A stretch of DNA of 50,962 nt from Nitrosarchaeum sp. (GTDB taxonomy: Archaea; Thermoproteota; Nitrososphaeria; Nitrososphaerales; Nitrosopumilaceae). Each line of letters begins with the position of its first letter. Position 1 is the first letter of the stretch. Shown here one piece after another: positions 6,438 to 13,929 of the stretch. The notes under the pieces are model-generated. The model saw only the letters and a list, made by a program, of their open reading frames with translations, searched no databases and was not told where the DNA came from. The DNA lies in contig JAGXTE010000036.1 of the NCBI GenBank assembly GCA_018334095.1, forward strand, positions 1 through 50,962, written 5' to 3'. The translations under genes and the position numbers were made by a program.

Positions 6438-6532
6438 TTTTGTTTTGTCTCTTTAGATTCTTTGAATGCGTTTACGTCGTTAGATGTCTTTTTTTGATTT
6501 CGTTGTAATTTTGCAAATAGTTTTTTTAACAT
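6434..6532 (-). CDS. 32-aa KKLFAKL peptide, copy 2
   Basis: The basic amphipathic start MLKKLFAKL and the DVNAFKES block match the ORF at 3084. As there, a C2H2 mini-finger follows. The start at 6532 is about 20-25 bases downstream of a TATA-like box on the minus strand, so the message is probably leaderless. It is the first gene of the five-gene operon. Confidence 0.65.
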   Translation of the reverse strand: MLKKLFAKLQRNQKKTSNDVNAFKESKETKQN

Positions 6533-6549
6533 GCATACCTAGGTCATAT

Positions 6550-6560
6550 CTTACATATAA
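6550..6560 (-). promoter_or_regulatory. TATA-like box for minus micro-operon
   Basis: Read on the minus strand, TTATATGTAAG lies 18-28 bases upstream of the ATG at 6532. That is the usual distance for a leaderless archaeal transcript. No other promoter is evident between the five overlapping genes. Confidence 0.45.
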
Positions 6561-6727
6561 GGCAAGGATTCTAACAAAATAGATTTTTTTTCGTAGCTGA
6601 GTAGTTAATTCAGTCCTCCCTTTCAGATATGCAAACTCACACCACTACGATGTAGATAATACATCGATTTTACTTATAGTGTTTTCTCAAATGCGGGTTA
6701 ATTAGGATGAAATGATATCTGAATATC

Positions 6728-6826
6728 ATGAATACATTATCCTCTTATTGGCAAAAAATATGCATTGATTGCAAGAGAGTGCATTGCCAAAAGGGATGTA
6801 ATTGCGATTGTCATTGGGAGCCCTAG
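6728..6826 (+). CDS. 32-aa CNCDCH metal-binding peptide
   Basis: The cysteine-dense sequence CIDCKRVHC then GCNCDCH is nearly the same as the minus-strand ORF at 20520-20630, down to the MNT--YW start, and shares CxCDCH with 36782-36916. This is a small metal-binding family present both inside and outside the island. Seven cysteines in 32 residues suggest more than one metal ion or a cluster. Its function is unknown. Confidence 0.65.
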   Translation: MNTLSSYWQKICIDCKRVHCQKGCNCDCHWEP

Positions 6827-6833
6827 ATGTATT

Positions 6834-6953
6834 TTGACATATTCAACTGTGACTCAAGACACATGTCTCCATGATGCAAAAGTAAAGATGCCGGGATATT
6901 TTGGAATGTATGAATGTACAAGATGCCATAAATTTATTCGTGATGATAAGTAA
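6834..6953 (+). CDS. 39-aa zinc-knuckle protein (CLHD / CTRC)
   Basis: CLHDAKV and YECTRCHKF provide Cys, His and two Cys ligands. The same segment occurs in the start-less frame at 2072-2254. The start is uncertain: TTG 6834 or GTG 6849. An ATG further up (6765) overlaps the CNCDCH gene in another frame and is less likely. It is the last island gene before the boundary repeat at 7044. Confidence 0.55.
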   Translation: MTYSTVTQDTCLHDAKVKMPGYFGMYECTRCHKFIRDDK

Positions 6954-7043
6954 AATTACAAATATTTTTCTACATTCTTTATTACTACCACAATTCATAG
7001 TTTCTAGTTTCTAACTATTTTTATGCCTGTGATATTGAGGGTG

Positions 7044-7076
7044 TAGAACTTTTTGTACCGTATACTTACCTGGCGT
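7044..7076 (+). repeat. Island boundary repeat, copy 2 (outer att remnant)
   Basis: This matches 5455-5487 with one mismatch and ends in the tRNA-Ser 3' core CTTACCTGGCG. It lies between the last micro-ORF and the convergent MscS gene, so it is taken as the outer edge of the island. Confidence 0.7.
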
Positions 7077-7113
7077 TTTTGATTTTATTATAATTATTAA
7101 AAATAATTAATTT

Positions 7114-8859
7114 CTAATCCTCAGTCCCAGTTTTGCCCAAATCTCCAAGTCCATACTCTTTCTTAACCTCTTGACGAGCTGCTTCAAACATTTTATCATC
7201 TTCTTGTTCTTTAGATTCATCACCTTGATACACTGTTCTAACAGGCCATGGGATTTTGATTCCGTATTTTTTGAATTCACTGTAAATCATCATTCTCATA
7301 TGTGATTTTACTTTAAATTGAGATGCATAATCTCTGACAAATAACCATAAATCAAACTGTAAAGATGAATCCCCAAATTCACTAAATCTTACCGTAGGTT
7401 GTTCTATATCAACAAGAATGTCTTTGTCGCATCCACAGCTTGGAAGATTCTCTTCAAGATAAGGACATTTTTCTTGAACAACCAAGTGTTGCCCTCTCTC
7501 ATCTTTTATCTCATTCATAATGCGTTTACCTATTTTTATTAAAATGGATGTAACATATTCAGGATCATGCATGTATGACACACCAATCTTTATTTTAGCA
7601 GGAACAAGTTTGAAATCCTTTGAATAATTTATAATTTTTGAAGTTATTAGTTGATGAGTTGGGAAAATTGCAATTGACTCATTTAAAGCATGTTTTATGT
7701 AAGTAACTCTTGGAGTGATTTTATATACAATTCCATTATATCCTTCAATTTCTATTCTATCCCCTTCTTGAATAATCTCTTCTTTACGAATTTGTAAATA
7801 TGAAAAATAGTTTTCCATGGTTTCTTTTAAAGCAAATCCAACTGCTATGGATAAACCTCCACTAGCAGTGGCGATAAGTAACAGATCAACTTCCCACCAA
7901 GCAGCAATCCCTAAAATCAATGAAATGAATAATCCAATCGAAATAACATTTCTAACGGATTTTGGAGCAATCTGAGTAATTCCTTTTATGTGTCCTGGTT
8001 GAATGCTGCCAGGAATTATTGGTTGATAATTTTCACGTCTTTTAACATATCTCCAATTTTCTATGGTGTGAACTTCTTCTAGTTTCAATCCAAGCCGAAG
8101 TTTACGTCCTGCCTGGTTATTTCCACTGAGACATGATTCTAGATATTTTTCATATTTTTTTCGTTCAGCATTTTTCCATTCGTTAAATGGATTTTTAACA
8201 GTCTCAGAATAACTACCAATCATAAGACCACGTTTAGTACGATATCTTTCAAGAAATTTTATTCCTTTATCTGTTTTTAAATAACTTGTAAATTTTTCTT
8301 CCGACATTTCTTTTGGAGGTGATGCTGGAGGATTCCATTTGTATAGTTTGTAAAAAAGATTATCTTCGTCATCATCGAAACCTCTCATTTCCATCCAGTG
8401 TTCAAAATCTTCACGTTCGAGAGTCGCTTTTTCTCGTTTGCTTAAAACAACTGGAATAAACTTTGCAATTACGAATCCTGATACAAGAATTGTTCCACTT
8501 TGAAGAATTTTAGAAAAAAATTCCCTTGGAGTCATTTCCTGACTTGCTTCAGCAGCCTTAATGTAAACATCATTTGTAAATAATTCGTAGGTGTGAATAT
8601 AATGAGTACCGAAAATCAATGCTAAAATTACAATTGATGGGAAAAATAATCTTTGAATTACTTGCGCGAGAATTGTTCTTTTGTATCTAAATTTTGTCGA
8701 TTCAATCCAATGAGAGAACTTGTAATGTCCTATTGTAATTCCTATAATACCTCCAATTAGAATTGTGAGAGCAATCTGTAATGAAGAGTCTGTAGATATC
8801 AGTTGATTTAGTGGAATGAATTGAGTATTAACTAATTCAGTTACTGTTTCTTCTACCAT
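7114..8859 (-). CDS. MscS-family mechanosensitive channel
   Basis: This is a 581-aa small-conductance mechanosensitive channel homologue. The N-terminus has several membrane segments (about 27-47, 63-80, 115-135), then a long charged cytosolic loop, then two more segments and the MscS core. The pore-helix region reads ASGGLSIAVGFALKETMENYFSYL, followed by the beta domain (GDRIEIEGYNGIVYKI) and a cytosolic vestibule. It is much longer than the ~290-aa E. coli MscS. It probably releases solutes on osmotic downshift. The next gene downstream on this strand is absent because the island ends here. Confidence 0.9.
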   Translation of the reverse strand: MVEETVTELVNTQFIPLNQLISTDSSLQIALTILIGGIIGITIGHYKFSHWIESTKFRYKRTILAQVIQRLFFPSIVILALIFGTHYIHTYELFTNDVYIKAAEASQEMTPREFFSKILQSGTILVSGFVIAKFIPVVLSKREKATLEREDFEHWMEMRGFDDDEDNLFYKLYKWNPPASPPKEMSEEKFTSYLKTDKGIKFLERYRTKRGLMIGSYSETVKNPFNEWKNAERKKYEKYLESCLSGNNQAGRKLRLGLKLEEVHTIENWRYVKRRENYQPIIPGSIQPGHIKGITQIAPKSVRNVISIGLFISLILGIAAWWEVDLLLIATASGGLSIAVGFALKETMENYFSYLQIRKEEIIQEGDRIEIEGYNGIVYKITPRVTYIKHALNESIAIFPTHQLITSKIINYSKDFKLVPAKIKIGVSYMHDPEYVTSILIKIGKRIMNEIKDERGQHLVVQEKCPYLEENLPSCGCDKDILVDIEQPTVRFSEFGDSSLQFDLWLFVRDYASQFKVKSHMRMMIYSEFKKYGIKIPWPVRTVYQGDESKEQEDDKMFEAARQEVKKEYGLGDLGKTGTED

Positions 8860-8884
8860 GATTAATTGGATAATTGCCTATATA

Positions 8885-9277
8885 CTAAGATTTTTTTATT
8901 TTCTGAAATAATTTAAACACTGTTTTTCCTATTTTGACTTGTTTTATAATTTTTAAACTAACTTTCAATATCTTAAACCCTACAAAAATAGGCATAAGTA
9001 CAAGCATAATTATCTCAAGCCAATACTTTTTTACAAATGATTTTGCGTTTCGTATCTTCAAATATGCTATTACTAATTCCAATGTTAGAAGACCAACTAG
9101 CAACCAAAAAATAATATCAAAAATAATGATGACCTGTTCTGTAATTGTAAATAATGGTTCTGAAATTCCTAATGATGAATATTCAATGTTAACTAACCCA
9201 AAAATAAATATCACGATTAATGAAAATGTAACAAAACTTAGTATTTTTTTGAATACTGGAGAAAAGAGTATTTTCAC
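8885..9277 (-). CDS. 130-aa voltage-sensor-like membrane protein
   Basis: It has four hydrophobic segments: about 12-30, 45-70, 84-103 and a final amphipathic helix (about 104-128). In the final helix lysines recur every third or fourth residue (K-LKVSLKIIKQVKIGK), like an S4 voltage sensor. An acidic residue lies in segment 2. There is no pore domain. It sits 25 bases upstream of MscS on the same strand, so co-expression is likely. The voltage-sensor reading is inferred from the charge pattern. Confidence 0.7.
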   Translation of the reverse strand: MKILFSPVFKKILSFVTFSLIVIFIFGLVNIEYSSLGISEPLFTITEQVIIIFDIIFWLLVGLLTLELVIAYLKIRNAKSFVKKYWLEIIMLVLMPIFVGFKILKVSLKIIKQVKIGKTVFKLFQKIKKS

Positions 9278-9463
9278 AAAGACTAATTCTGTAAGATCAA
9301 TATAATATCATTCTGAAGTTTTATTTTCAACACAACTTTGTATTGAAATTTTTTTATATCTGTTTTGTTGCCGATTATTTTACCTTCTATTATAAAATAT
9401 CAAATACTTAGCCATTGATTTCACTCTGAAATTTATGGGACTTTTTTTGTGCCTATTTTTTAA

Positions 9464-10567
9464 TTATCTTATTTTATATCGTAAAATTGCTAACACTGAC
9501 TGTTCAATCTCTAATTTTTTAATTATTGCCGGTGATGTGGCAAATTCTATTTTTGTTGACATTTGTTTTGCAATTTCAAGCATTTTCATTATCTTTTTAA
9601 AATTAGTTGTAGCGTGATACTGTGCAGAAACAATCAGAGTGTCTACTGCTCCTAGTTCTAATGCTTTGTAGATGTTCGTATTTACTCTTGCAGTTAATCC
9701 TTCTTTGACAAGTTTTTCATATTTTTCAATGACTTCTATAACATGGTTTTTTCTATGTTGATACAAATGTTGAATTATCTTTTTGTATAAATCGTCTCTT
9801 GGTGTGGAAAATGAAATATTTTCTACAAACCTGCATTTTTCTTTTAATTCTGAATTTATCTCATCAAAAAACTCTGTTTTTGCCTGACCACTTCCGCCAA
9901 TTAGGATTAATTCTGAGTCCATATCCATTATTTTGATTTTGTTTGCAACTTTTTTATAAAAAACATGAATCTTAGTTTGTCTTGCCCTTAAGAATCTCCC
10001 TTGACTTTGTCCTCCTTTTTTATGTCTTCCACGTAAATCAATTTTTACTTTTGATTCTTGTATCACACGTGTTCCTTGAAATCTCTGAATTTGAGCAGAT
10101 TTTTGATCAAGTATTACTAACAAAATTTCTTTTTGTGTTTTTAAAACATCATAAAATGGTTTTAGAAATGGTTTTTTGCTTACCATGTAGATATATGGTA
10201 ATTCTTTTGAAATTCCAATTTCTTTTAAGATTACTTTCCCTTTCTCAATCCATCCAAATACCGCAAATGTTTTTGTAAATTTACCTGTGGATGATGGGTT
10301 TTTTCTGAGTTCTATGATTCTCTTTTCAATTTTTGATTCGATTTTTTCAAGTTGTTCATTTCTTTTAGTTTCTTTTAACAACGAAATGGTTTGATCTCCT
10401 TTCCCATACGGATAATATACAGACACGGTTGCTCTATCGACTTGTTTTATTTCATAAAGAAATTGATTTATGGATAACCACTCAGATGGTTTGATCTTTG
10501 ATGATTCTAATTCTCTTTTCATATGTTTTGATTTTTTTTGCTGTTTAATAACCTGATTTAATTCCAT
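9464..10567 (-). CDS. aRF1-like (GGQ) translation-termination paralogue
   Basis: A 367-aa member of the eRF1/aRF1 superfamily. The middle domain contains RHKKGGQSQGRF, with GGQ at 185-187, the motif that enters the peptidyl-transferase centre and triggers peptide release. The C-terminal part has the aRF1 fold signature (ALELGAVDTLIVS). The N-terminal domain lacks recognisable NIKS and YxCxxxF stop-codon motifs, and the length is below the ~410 residues of canonical aRF1. It probably acts in ribosome rescue or on stalled complexes rather than reading stop codons. The canonical aRF1 would be elsewhere. Confidence 0.78.
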   Translation of the reverse strand: MELNQVIKQQKKSKHMKRELESSKIKPSEWLSINQFLYEIKQVDRATVSVYYPYGKGDQTISLLKETKRNEQLEKIESKIEKRIIELRKNPSSTGKFTKTFAVFGWIEKGKVILKEIGISKELPYIYMVSKKPFLKPFYDVLKTQKEILLVILDQKSAQIQRFQGTRVIQESKVKIDLRGRHKKGGQSQGRFLRARQTKIHVFYKKVANKIKIMDMDSELILIGGSGQAKTEFFDEINSELKEKCRFVENISFSTPRDDLYKKIIQHLYQHRKNHVIEVIEKYEKLVKEGLTARVNTNIYKALELGAVDTLIVSAQYHATTNFKKIMKMLEIAKQMSTKIEFATSPAIIKKLEIEQSVLAILRYKIR

Positions 10568-10595
10568 CGCCTCTGCTATCTAATTTTGTTTATAG

Positions 10596-10631
10596 TGTTA
10601 TTTCTAGTGTTATTTCTAGTGTTATTTCTAG
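10596..10631 (+). repeat. Three 12-base tandem repeats
   Basis: TGTTATTTCTAG is repeated three times exactly, in the divergent gap between the aRF1-like gene and the secreted protein at 10669. Copy number could vary and alter promoter spacing for either gene. Confidence 0.9.
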
Positions 10632-10668
10632 TGAATCAATTTTATTGCCACTCTCTAACCTAGAAATT

Positions 10669-11457
10669 ATGAAAAAACTATTTTATTTTTTAATCCCGAC
10701 TATTACTTTTTTCTTAATTCTTTTTAATGCCTTTTTTGGTCATTTGATTTTTTTATCTGATAGTCAACATGTGATAAACAAATATTCTGTGTATGTACAT
10801 TTACTATCTGAGTGGAATAGCGAATCTAAAAATATTATATTTGAAGTAACAAACTCTTGGTATAAATCTGATAAGCATAATGTTAATCACATATTTAATA
10901 CGGAATCTAAAGATTATAACGAAAATCAACTCCAAAAAATAAATAGAAAATCCTATGTTGAGTTAAAACATGAATTTAGTGATTGCCAAGAAGAATGGCA
11001 GCCAATGCTCTATAGAAAAGCAGTAGATAACATCAGACATGAGATAGAATATGTACAAGGAAACCAGCTAAGCCAAAACCCAGATGTTTCTGTGTATCCA
11101 GATATAGAAAACAAAAACTATGATAATTTTAAACAACAATCAAAAATTAAAAATGGATATCTCCAATTTTTCCCCATCTGTACGTCCAAAAACATCACGT
11201 CATATGATTACAGTATAAAAACCGATAATCCTGATTTAGGATTTGATGTATATTTTGTCTCATCACCTATGCAACGTGAGTATTTTACAAATTCTAGCTT
11301 TGATTATTATGGGGAATCCGGATGTTTTGGCCAAAACAAACAGAGCTACAGCGGTACATGCAAGAATATCACAAAAGATAGTGGATTATTGGTTATACTT
11401 CCTGATGAATTAGTACCTTGGACTAGCAAAGTCATAGTGAATCTTTATGAAAACTAG
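10669..11457 (+). CDS. Secreted or membrane-anchored protein, unknown
   Basis: The preferred ATG at 10669 gives 262 aa with a strong N-terminal hydrophobic segment (MKKLFYFLIPTITFFLILF), a signal peptide or anchor. A TTG at 10645 would add eight residues. The exported part is Asn-, Tyr- and Ser-rich with four cysteines late in the protein (CTSK; CFGQ-CK), which could form disulfides. No domain is recognised. Short tandem repeats lie just upstream. Confidence 0.7.
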   Translation: MKKLFYFLIPTITFFLILFNAFFGHLIFLSDSQHVINKYSVYVHLLSEWNSESKNIIFEVTNSWYKSDKHNVNHIFNTESKDYNENQLQKINRKSYVELKHEFSDCQEEWQPMLYRKAVDNIRHEIEYVQGNQLSQNPDVSVYPDIENKNYDNFKQQSKIKNGYLQFFPICTSKNITSYDYSIKTDNPDLGFDVYFVSSPMQREYFTNSSFDYYGESGCFGQNKQSYSGTCKNITKDSGLLVILPDELVPWTSKVIVNLYEN

Positions 11458-11506
11458 ATTTTATTAATATTCTAAGATTAATATAATTATTCTCGTTAAA
11501 ATTAAT

Positions 11507-11525
11507 TTTAATCAAAGGTTATAAT
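11507..11525 (+). promoter_or_regulatory. Shared 19-base promoter block, copy 1
   Basis: TTTAATCAAAGGTTATAAT, identical to 12083-12101 and 19410-19428. It ends 28 bases before ATG 11554. AATCAAAGG resembles a BRE and TTATAAT a TATA box, which suits leaderless transcription. The exact identity beyond those elements suggests a common regulator or specific TFB. Confidence 0.65.
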
Positions 11526-11553
11526 TTTATCATGTGTTAATTATTTGTTTAAA

Positions 11554-11700
11554 ATGAAAATAAACATAAAGAAAATTAACAAAAACAAAATAAATACAAT
11601 TAGTCAATATGCGCTTTTGACAGCTCAGATCTTTATCTTTATTTTTCCATTTCTTACTCAGACATTTGGGTCTGCAGTAAATCCTCCACTATTTCCATAA
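11554..11700 (+). CDS. 48-aa secreted micro-protein
   Basis: The ORF has a basic N-terminus, a hydrophobic stretch (ALLTAQIFIFIFPFL) and a short tail ending NPPLFP. It looks like a signal peptide with almost no mature part, or a small anchored peptide. The shared promoter block lies 28 bases upstream, supporting expression. It could be a truncated secreted gene. Nothing is recognised. Confidence 0.5.
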   Translation: MKINIKKINKNKINTISQYALLTAQIFIFIFPFLTQTFGSAVNPPLFP

Positions 11701-11798
11701 TCTGGTGATTGTATGCGTTATTGGAATTGTTCCTGTGGAAAAAAATTCTCGATTGGATTGATATTTGTATACCCTATCTTTTGTTTGTACCTGTTATG

Positions 11799-11993
11799 TC
11801 AAACTTTGTCCTTACAAATTTTTTTATGTTTTCTTAGATTTTCAAGGGAATGAAACTCAGAACCACATGCTCTACATTTTTCCTTTTTCTTATTATGTGC
11901 AATCTCTTGATGTTTTTCTAGTCTTTCAGGATACTTGAATCTTGATCCACATTTTTTACATTTTAGTTTTCTCGTACTTTCATCTGTTACCAT
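11799..11993 (-). CDS. Two-finger C2H2 zinc protein (64 aa)
   Basis: Finger 1 is Cys12-x2-Cys15-x12-His28-x4-His33 and finger 2 is Cys40-x2-Cys43-x12-His56-x3-Cys60 (C2HC). Hydrophobic and linker positions fit the classical fold, so DNA or RNA binding is likely. Lys-rich linkers flank both fingers. It is monocistronic and convergent with the upstream + gene. It is distinct from the one-finger island proteins, which have a longer C-to-H spacer. Confidence 0.8.
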   Translation of the reverse strand: MVTDESTRKLKCKKCGSRFKYPERLEKHQEIAHNKKKEKCRACGSEFHSLENLRKHKKICKDKV

Positions 11994-12082
11994 ATTTTGT
12001 TTAATGTGCTCTAGTACTAAAACTAATGTTCTTATCTCTAAAAATGTTCAAAAATATTTCTTAAATTTAGATTCAATTAGGA

Positions 12083-12101
12083 TTTAATCAAAGGTTATAA
12101 T
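12083..12101 (+). promoter_or_regulatory. Shared 19-base promoter block, copy 2
   Basis: Identical to the block at 11507-11525. It ends 30 bases before ATG 12132. A further shared element, TATTTACAATTTGA, lies between it and the start; a similar ATTACAATTGA follows copy 4 at 19410. Confidence 0.65.
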
Positions 12102-12131
12102 TTAAGCATCTATTTACAATTTGACAAAAAA

Positions 12132-12944
12132 ATGTCATACAAAACAAGACAAACAAAAATAGCAATTGCCGCTGCAATAGCAATTATTACAGTAGGTGTT
12201 ACTGGGGCATATCTAATTCCTGCACAAAGCACTATAGTTGTTGTACCTACAACTCATGCTGATCAGGAAAGATACGATGCACTAGGAATTGCTCAAAAAT
12301 ATGTGGTAACTAGTCCAACTTTTGCTTTTGATGGTGACATAAATTCACTCAAAGTTGAATATGTTGGTTCTACAAAATCAATCCCATCTGATCATATCTT
12401 CAAGGCTAGCTTTGAATCAAGTCAGGGTGGATTTGGAAATAGAGAAGGCCAAATGCTTATTCAAGTGATTACCCCTCACACCATGGAAATTGTGGTATCT
12501 GAGGGAAAAGTAATTTCAGCAATAACTGATAAAACTTGGGACGAGCAAAGAGAACTATTCATTCAAAGAGAGACCGAACTTGATACTTCAAATCAAGTTA
12601 CTGAGTATGATTATGTTACACTCATTGATGCTTTTGAAAAAGATGGCATTAATGTGAATGTAGTTGAAGTATTGGAAGATTCATCGTTTTTGGTACCCAC
12701 AATCGTCGTTAAAGTTAACGACGATGTGATTCAGGTCTATGAATTTTCTTCAGGTACTGATGCACAAAACGCATCCAACCTTGTTTCAAAGGATGGAACA
12801 CAGATAGGTTCAAGCATAATCAGATGGATTGATGAGCCTCACTTTTACAGCAAAGGCAAATTAATTGTACAATATATTGGCCACAACCAAGAAACACAGA
12901 GTTTACTTGAGTCACATTTAGGCAACCAGTTTGCTGGAATGTAA
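12132..12944 (+). CDS. Exported protein with N-terminal anchor, unknown
   Basis: A 270-aa protein with a basic start and a hydrophobic helix (about 9-32, IAIAAAIAIITVGVTGAYLIP), then a beta-rich extracellular part. No cysteines, metal motifs or known domain are seen. The leaderless-type promoter block upstream supports this start. An unusual perfect inverted repeat lies within the coding region at 12702-12725. It ends just before the convergent cyclase gene (15-base gap). Confidence 0.75.
   Translation: MSYKTRQTKIAIAAAIAIITVGVTGAYLIPAQSTIVVVPTTHADQERYDALGIAQKYVVTSPTFAFDGDINSLKVEYVGSTKSIPSDHIFKASFESSQGGFGNREGQMLIQVITPHTMEIVVSEGKVISAITDKTWDEQRELFIQRETELDTSNQVTEYDYVTLIDAFEKDGINVNVVEVLEDSSFLVPTIVVKVNDDVIQVYEFSSGTDAQNASNLVSKDGTQIGSSIIRWIDEPHFYSKGKLIVQYIGHNQETQSLLESHLGNQFAGM
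12702..12725. repeat. Perfect 11-base inverted repeat inside CDS
   Basis: ATCGTCGTTAA and its reverse complement TTAACGACGAT are separated by AG. In mRNA this would give a very tight hairpin, and as DNA it is a near-palindrome. It encodes IVVKVNDD of the 12132 protein. It may be chance, a regulator site, or a structural hairpin. Confidence 0.8.
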
Positions 12945-12959
12945 CTCGGTACCTCTTTT

Positions 12960-13769
12960 TTATTTTCCAATGTATGTGTACACCGGATAGACTTTTTTTG
13001 TTTTTGAAGATTTGTAGCTCCATTCTAATTTATCTAATTTCAAACGTGCAAAATATTCTTGAATTGATTTGTGTAGTTTGGTGTAAATGTCATCTCCGAC
13101 TACTATCTGGTCGGGTTGAGCTAGATTTTGGATTTTAGCTGCCATACTTACCGAAGGCCCTAAAATATCTACATGGGATTCTTGTAGATCATCACCATAT
13201 CGTACAATTGTATTTTCGCCGTAATCTATGCCGATTTTTATCTTTAGTTCTGGTAAATTATTGTTTTTCAAAATAGGGTTTATTCCGAGTTTGAGAATTT
13301 TAAGCATGGATTCTGCACATGTAACTGCTCTGCTTGCAACTGATGCTGATAGATCTTCTGCAACGAAATATCCAATAACTGCATCTCCTACAAACTTTAA
13401 CACAAATCCTTCATGACGTTTAATCACATACGCCATCTCTTGAGCAAATGTAGTAAAAACAATGGCAAGTTTTTCTTTTGGCAAATTTAGGATCATATCT
13501 GTAGACCCGACAAGGTCTACAAACAAAACTGCCATGTTCATGCTCTGCAATACTTTTTCTCTTAGAAATATTTCTGATTCTTCAGTTACAGTAGAATACA
13601 AAAATTCATGGTTTAATGATTTTAGCACTCTATCGTGCACTTCTGTAATTAGCGTTTCAGAATCTACTACTTTTTCTGTGCCTCTGCCTAGTAGCATGTC
13701 TACTATGCTTGGAGTTTTTGTAGATAGTAAATTTTCAATGCCTTTATTTTCAATTTTTTTAGTTACCAT
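12960..13769 (-). CDS. Class III adenylate/guanylate cyclase domain protein
   Basis: A 269-aa cytosolic protein with an N-terminal ~75-residue region, then a class III cyclase domain. The metal aspartates are Asp85 (FVDLVGST) and Asp129 (KFVGDAV). The purine-specifying lysine position is Lys125. The usual catalytic Asn and Arg (VN-AAR) are replaced by Ser208 and Lys212 (VSMAAK), so activity may be weak or altered. There is no transmembrane or HAMP segment. It could make cAMP from ATP or be a nucleotide sensor. Confidence 0.85.
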   Translation of the reverse strand: MVTKKIENKGIENLLSTKTPSIVDMLLGRGTEKVVDSETLITEVHDRVLKSLNHEFLYSTVTEESEIFLREKVLQSMNMAVLFVDLVGSTDMILNLPKEKLAIVFTTFAQEMAYVIKRHEGFVLKFVGDAVIGYFVAEDLSASVASRAVTCAESMLKILKLGINPILKNNNLPELKIKIGIDYGENTIVRYGDDLQESHVDILGPSVSMAAKIQNLAQPDQIVVGDDIYTKLHKSIQEYFARLKLDKLEWSYKSSKTKKVYPVYTYIGK

Positions 13770-13929
13770 TCAACACTTATTCTGTAAAGAGTGTTAATTA
13801 TTTTTGCTTACTCCTAGGTGATTGTTTCTCATATTTCTACTAGTAAATTATTATAAAAATGAAATTCTATTGAATCCGAAGATGATTTAGAACCATTAAC
13901 TTTATACTAACATATGGTTATGCTAATTT

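Larger units (their letters stand above)
93..7076. mobile_element. Putative tRNA-Ser genomic island with tandem boundaries
   Basis: This segment runs from the tRNA-Ser 3' end to the second of two ~33-base repeats that end in the tRNA core. The first repeat (5455-5487) divides it into a ~5.4-kb part and a ~1.6-kb part, which suggests two successive insertions at one site. It is packed with tiny ORFs, mostly zinc-binding, with internal gene duplications and a divergent TFB. Ordinary chromosomal genes (MscS and others) resume immediately after 7076. I see no integrase, relaxase, replication or capsid gene, so it may be decayed, satellite-like, or mobilised by another element. Confidence 0.6.

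Noticed and set aside
6233..6508. 91-aa ORF on plus strand
   Set aside because: It is the complement of the minus micro-operon genes, which have paralogues and coupled starts and stops.
93..7076. Integrated virus or conjugative element
   Set aside because: No capsid, terminase, VirB4-type, relaxase, polymerase or integrase gene is recognisable, so I call it only an island.
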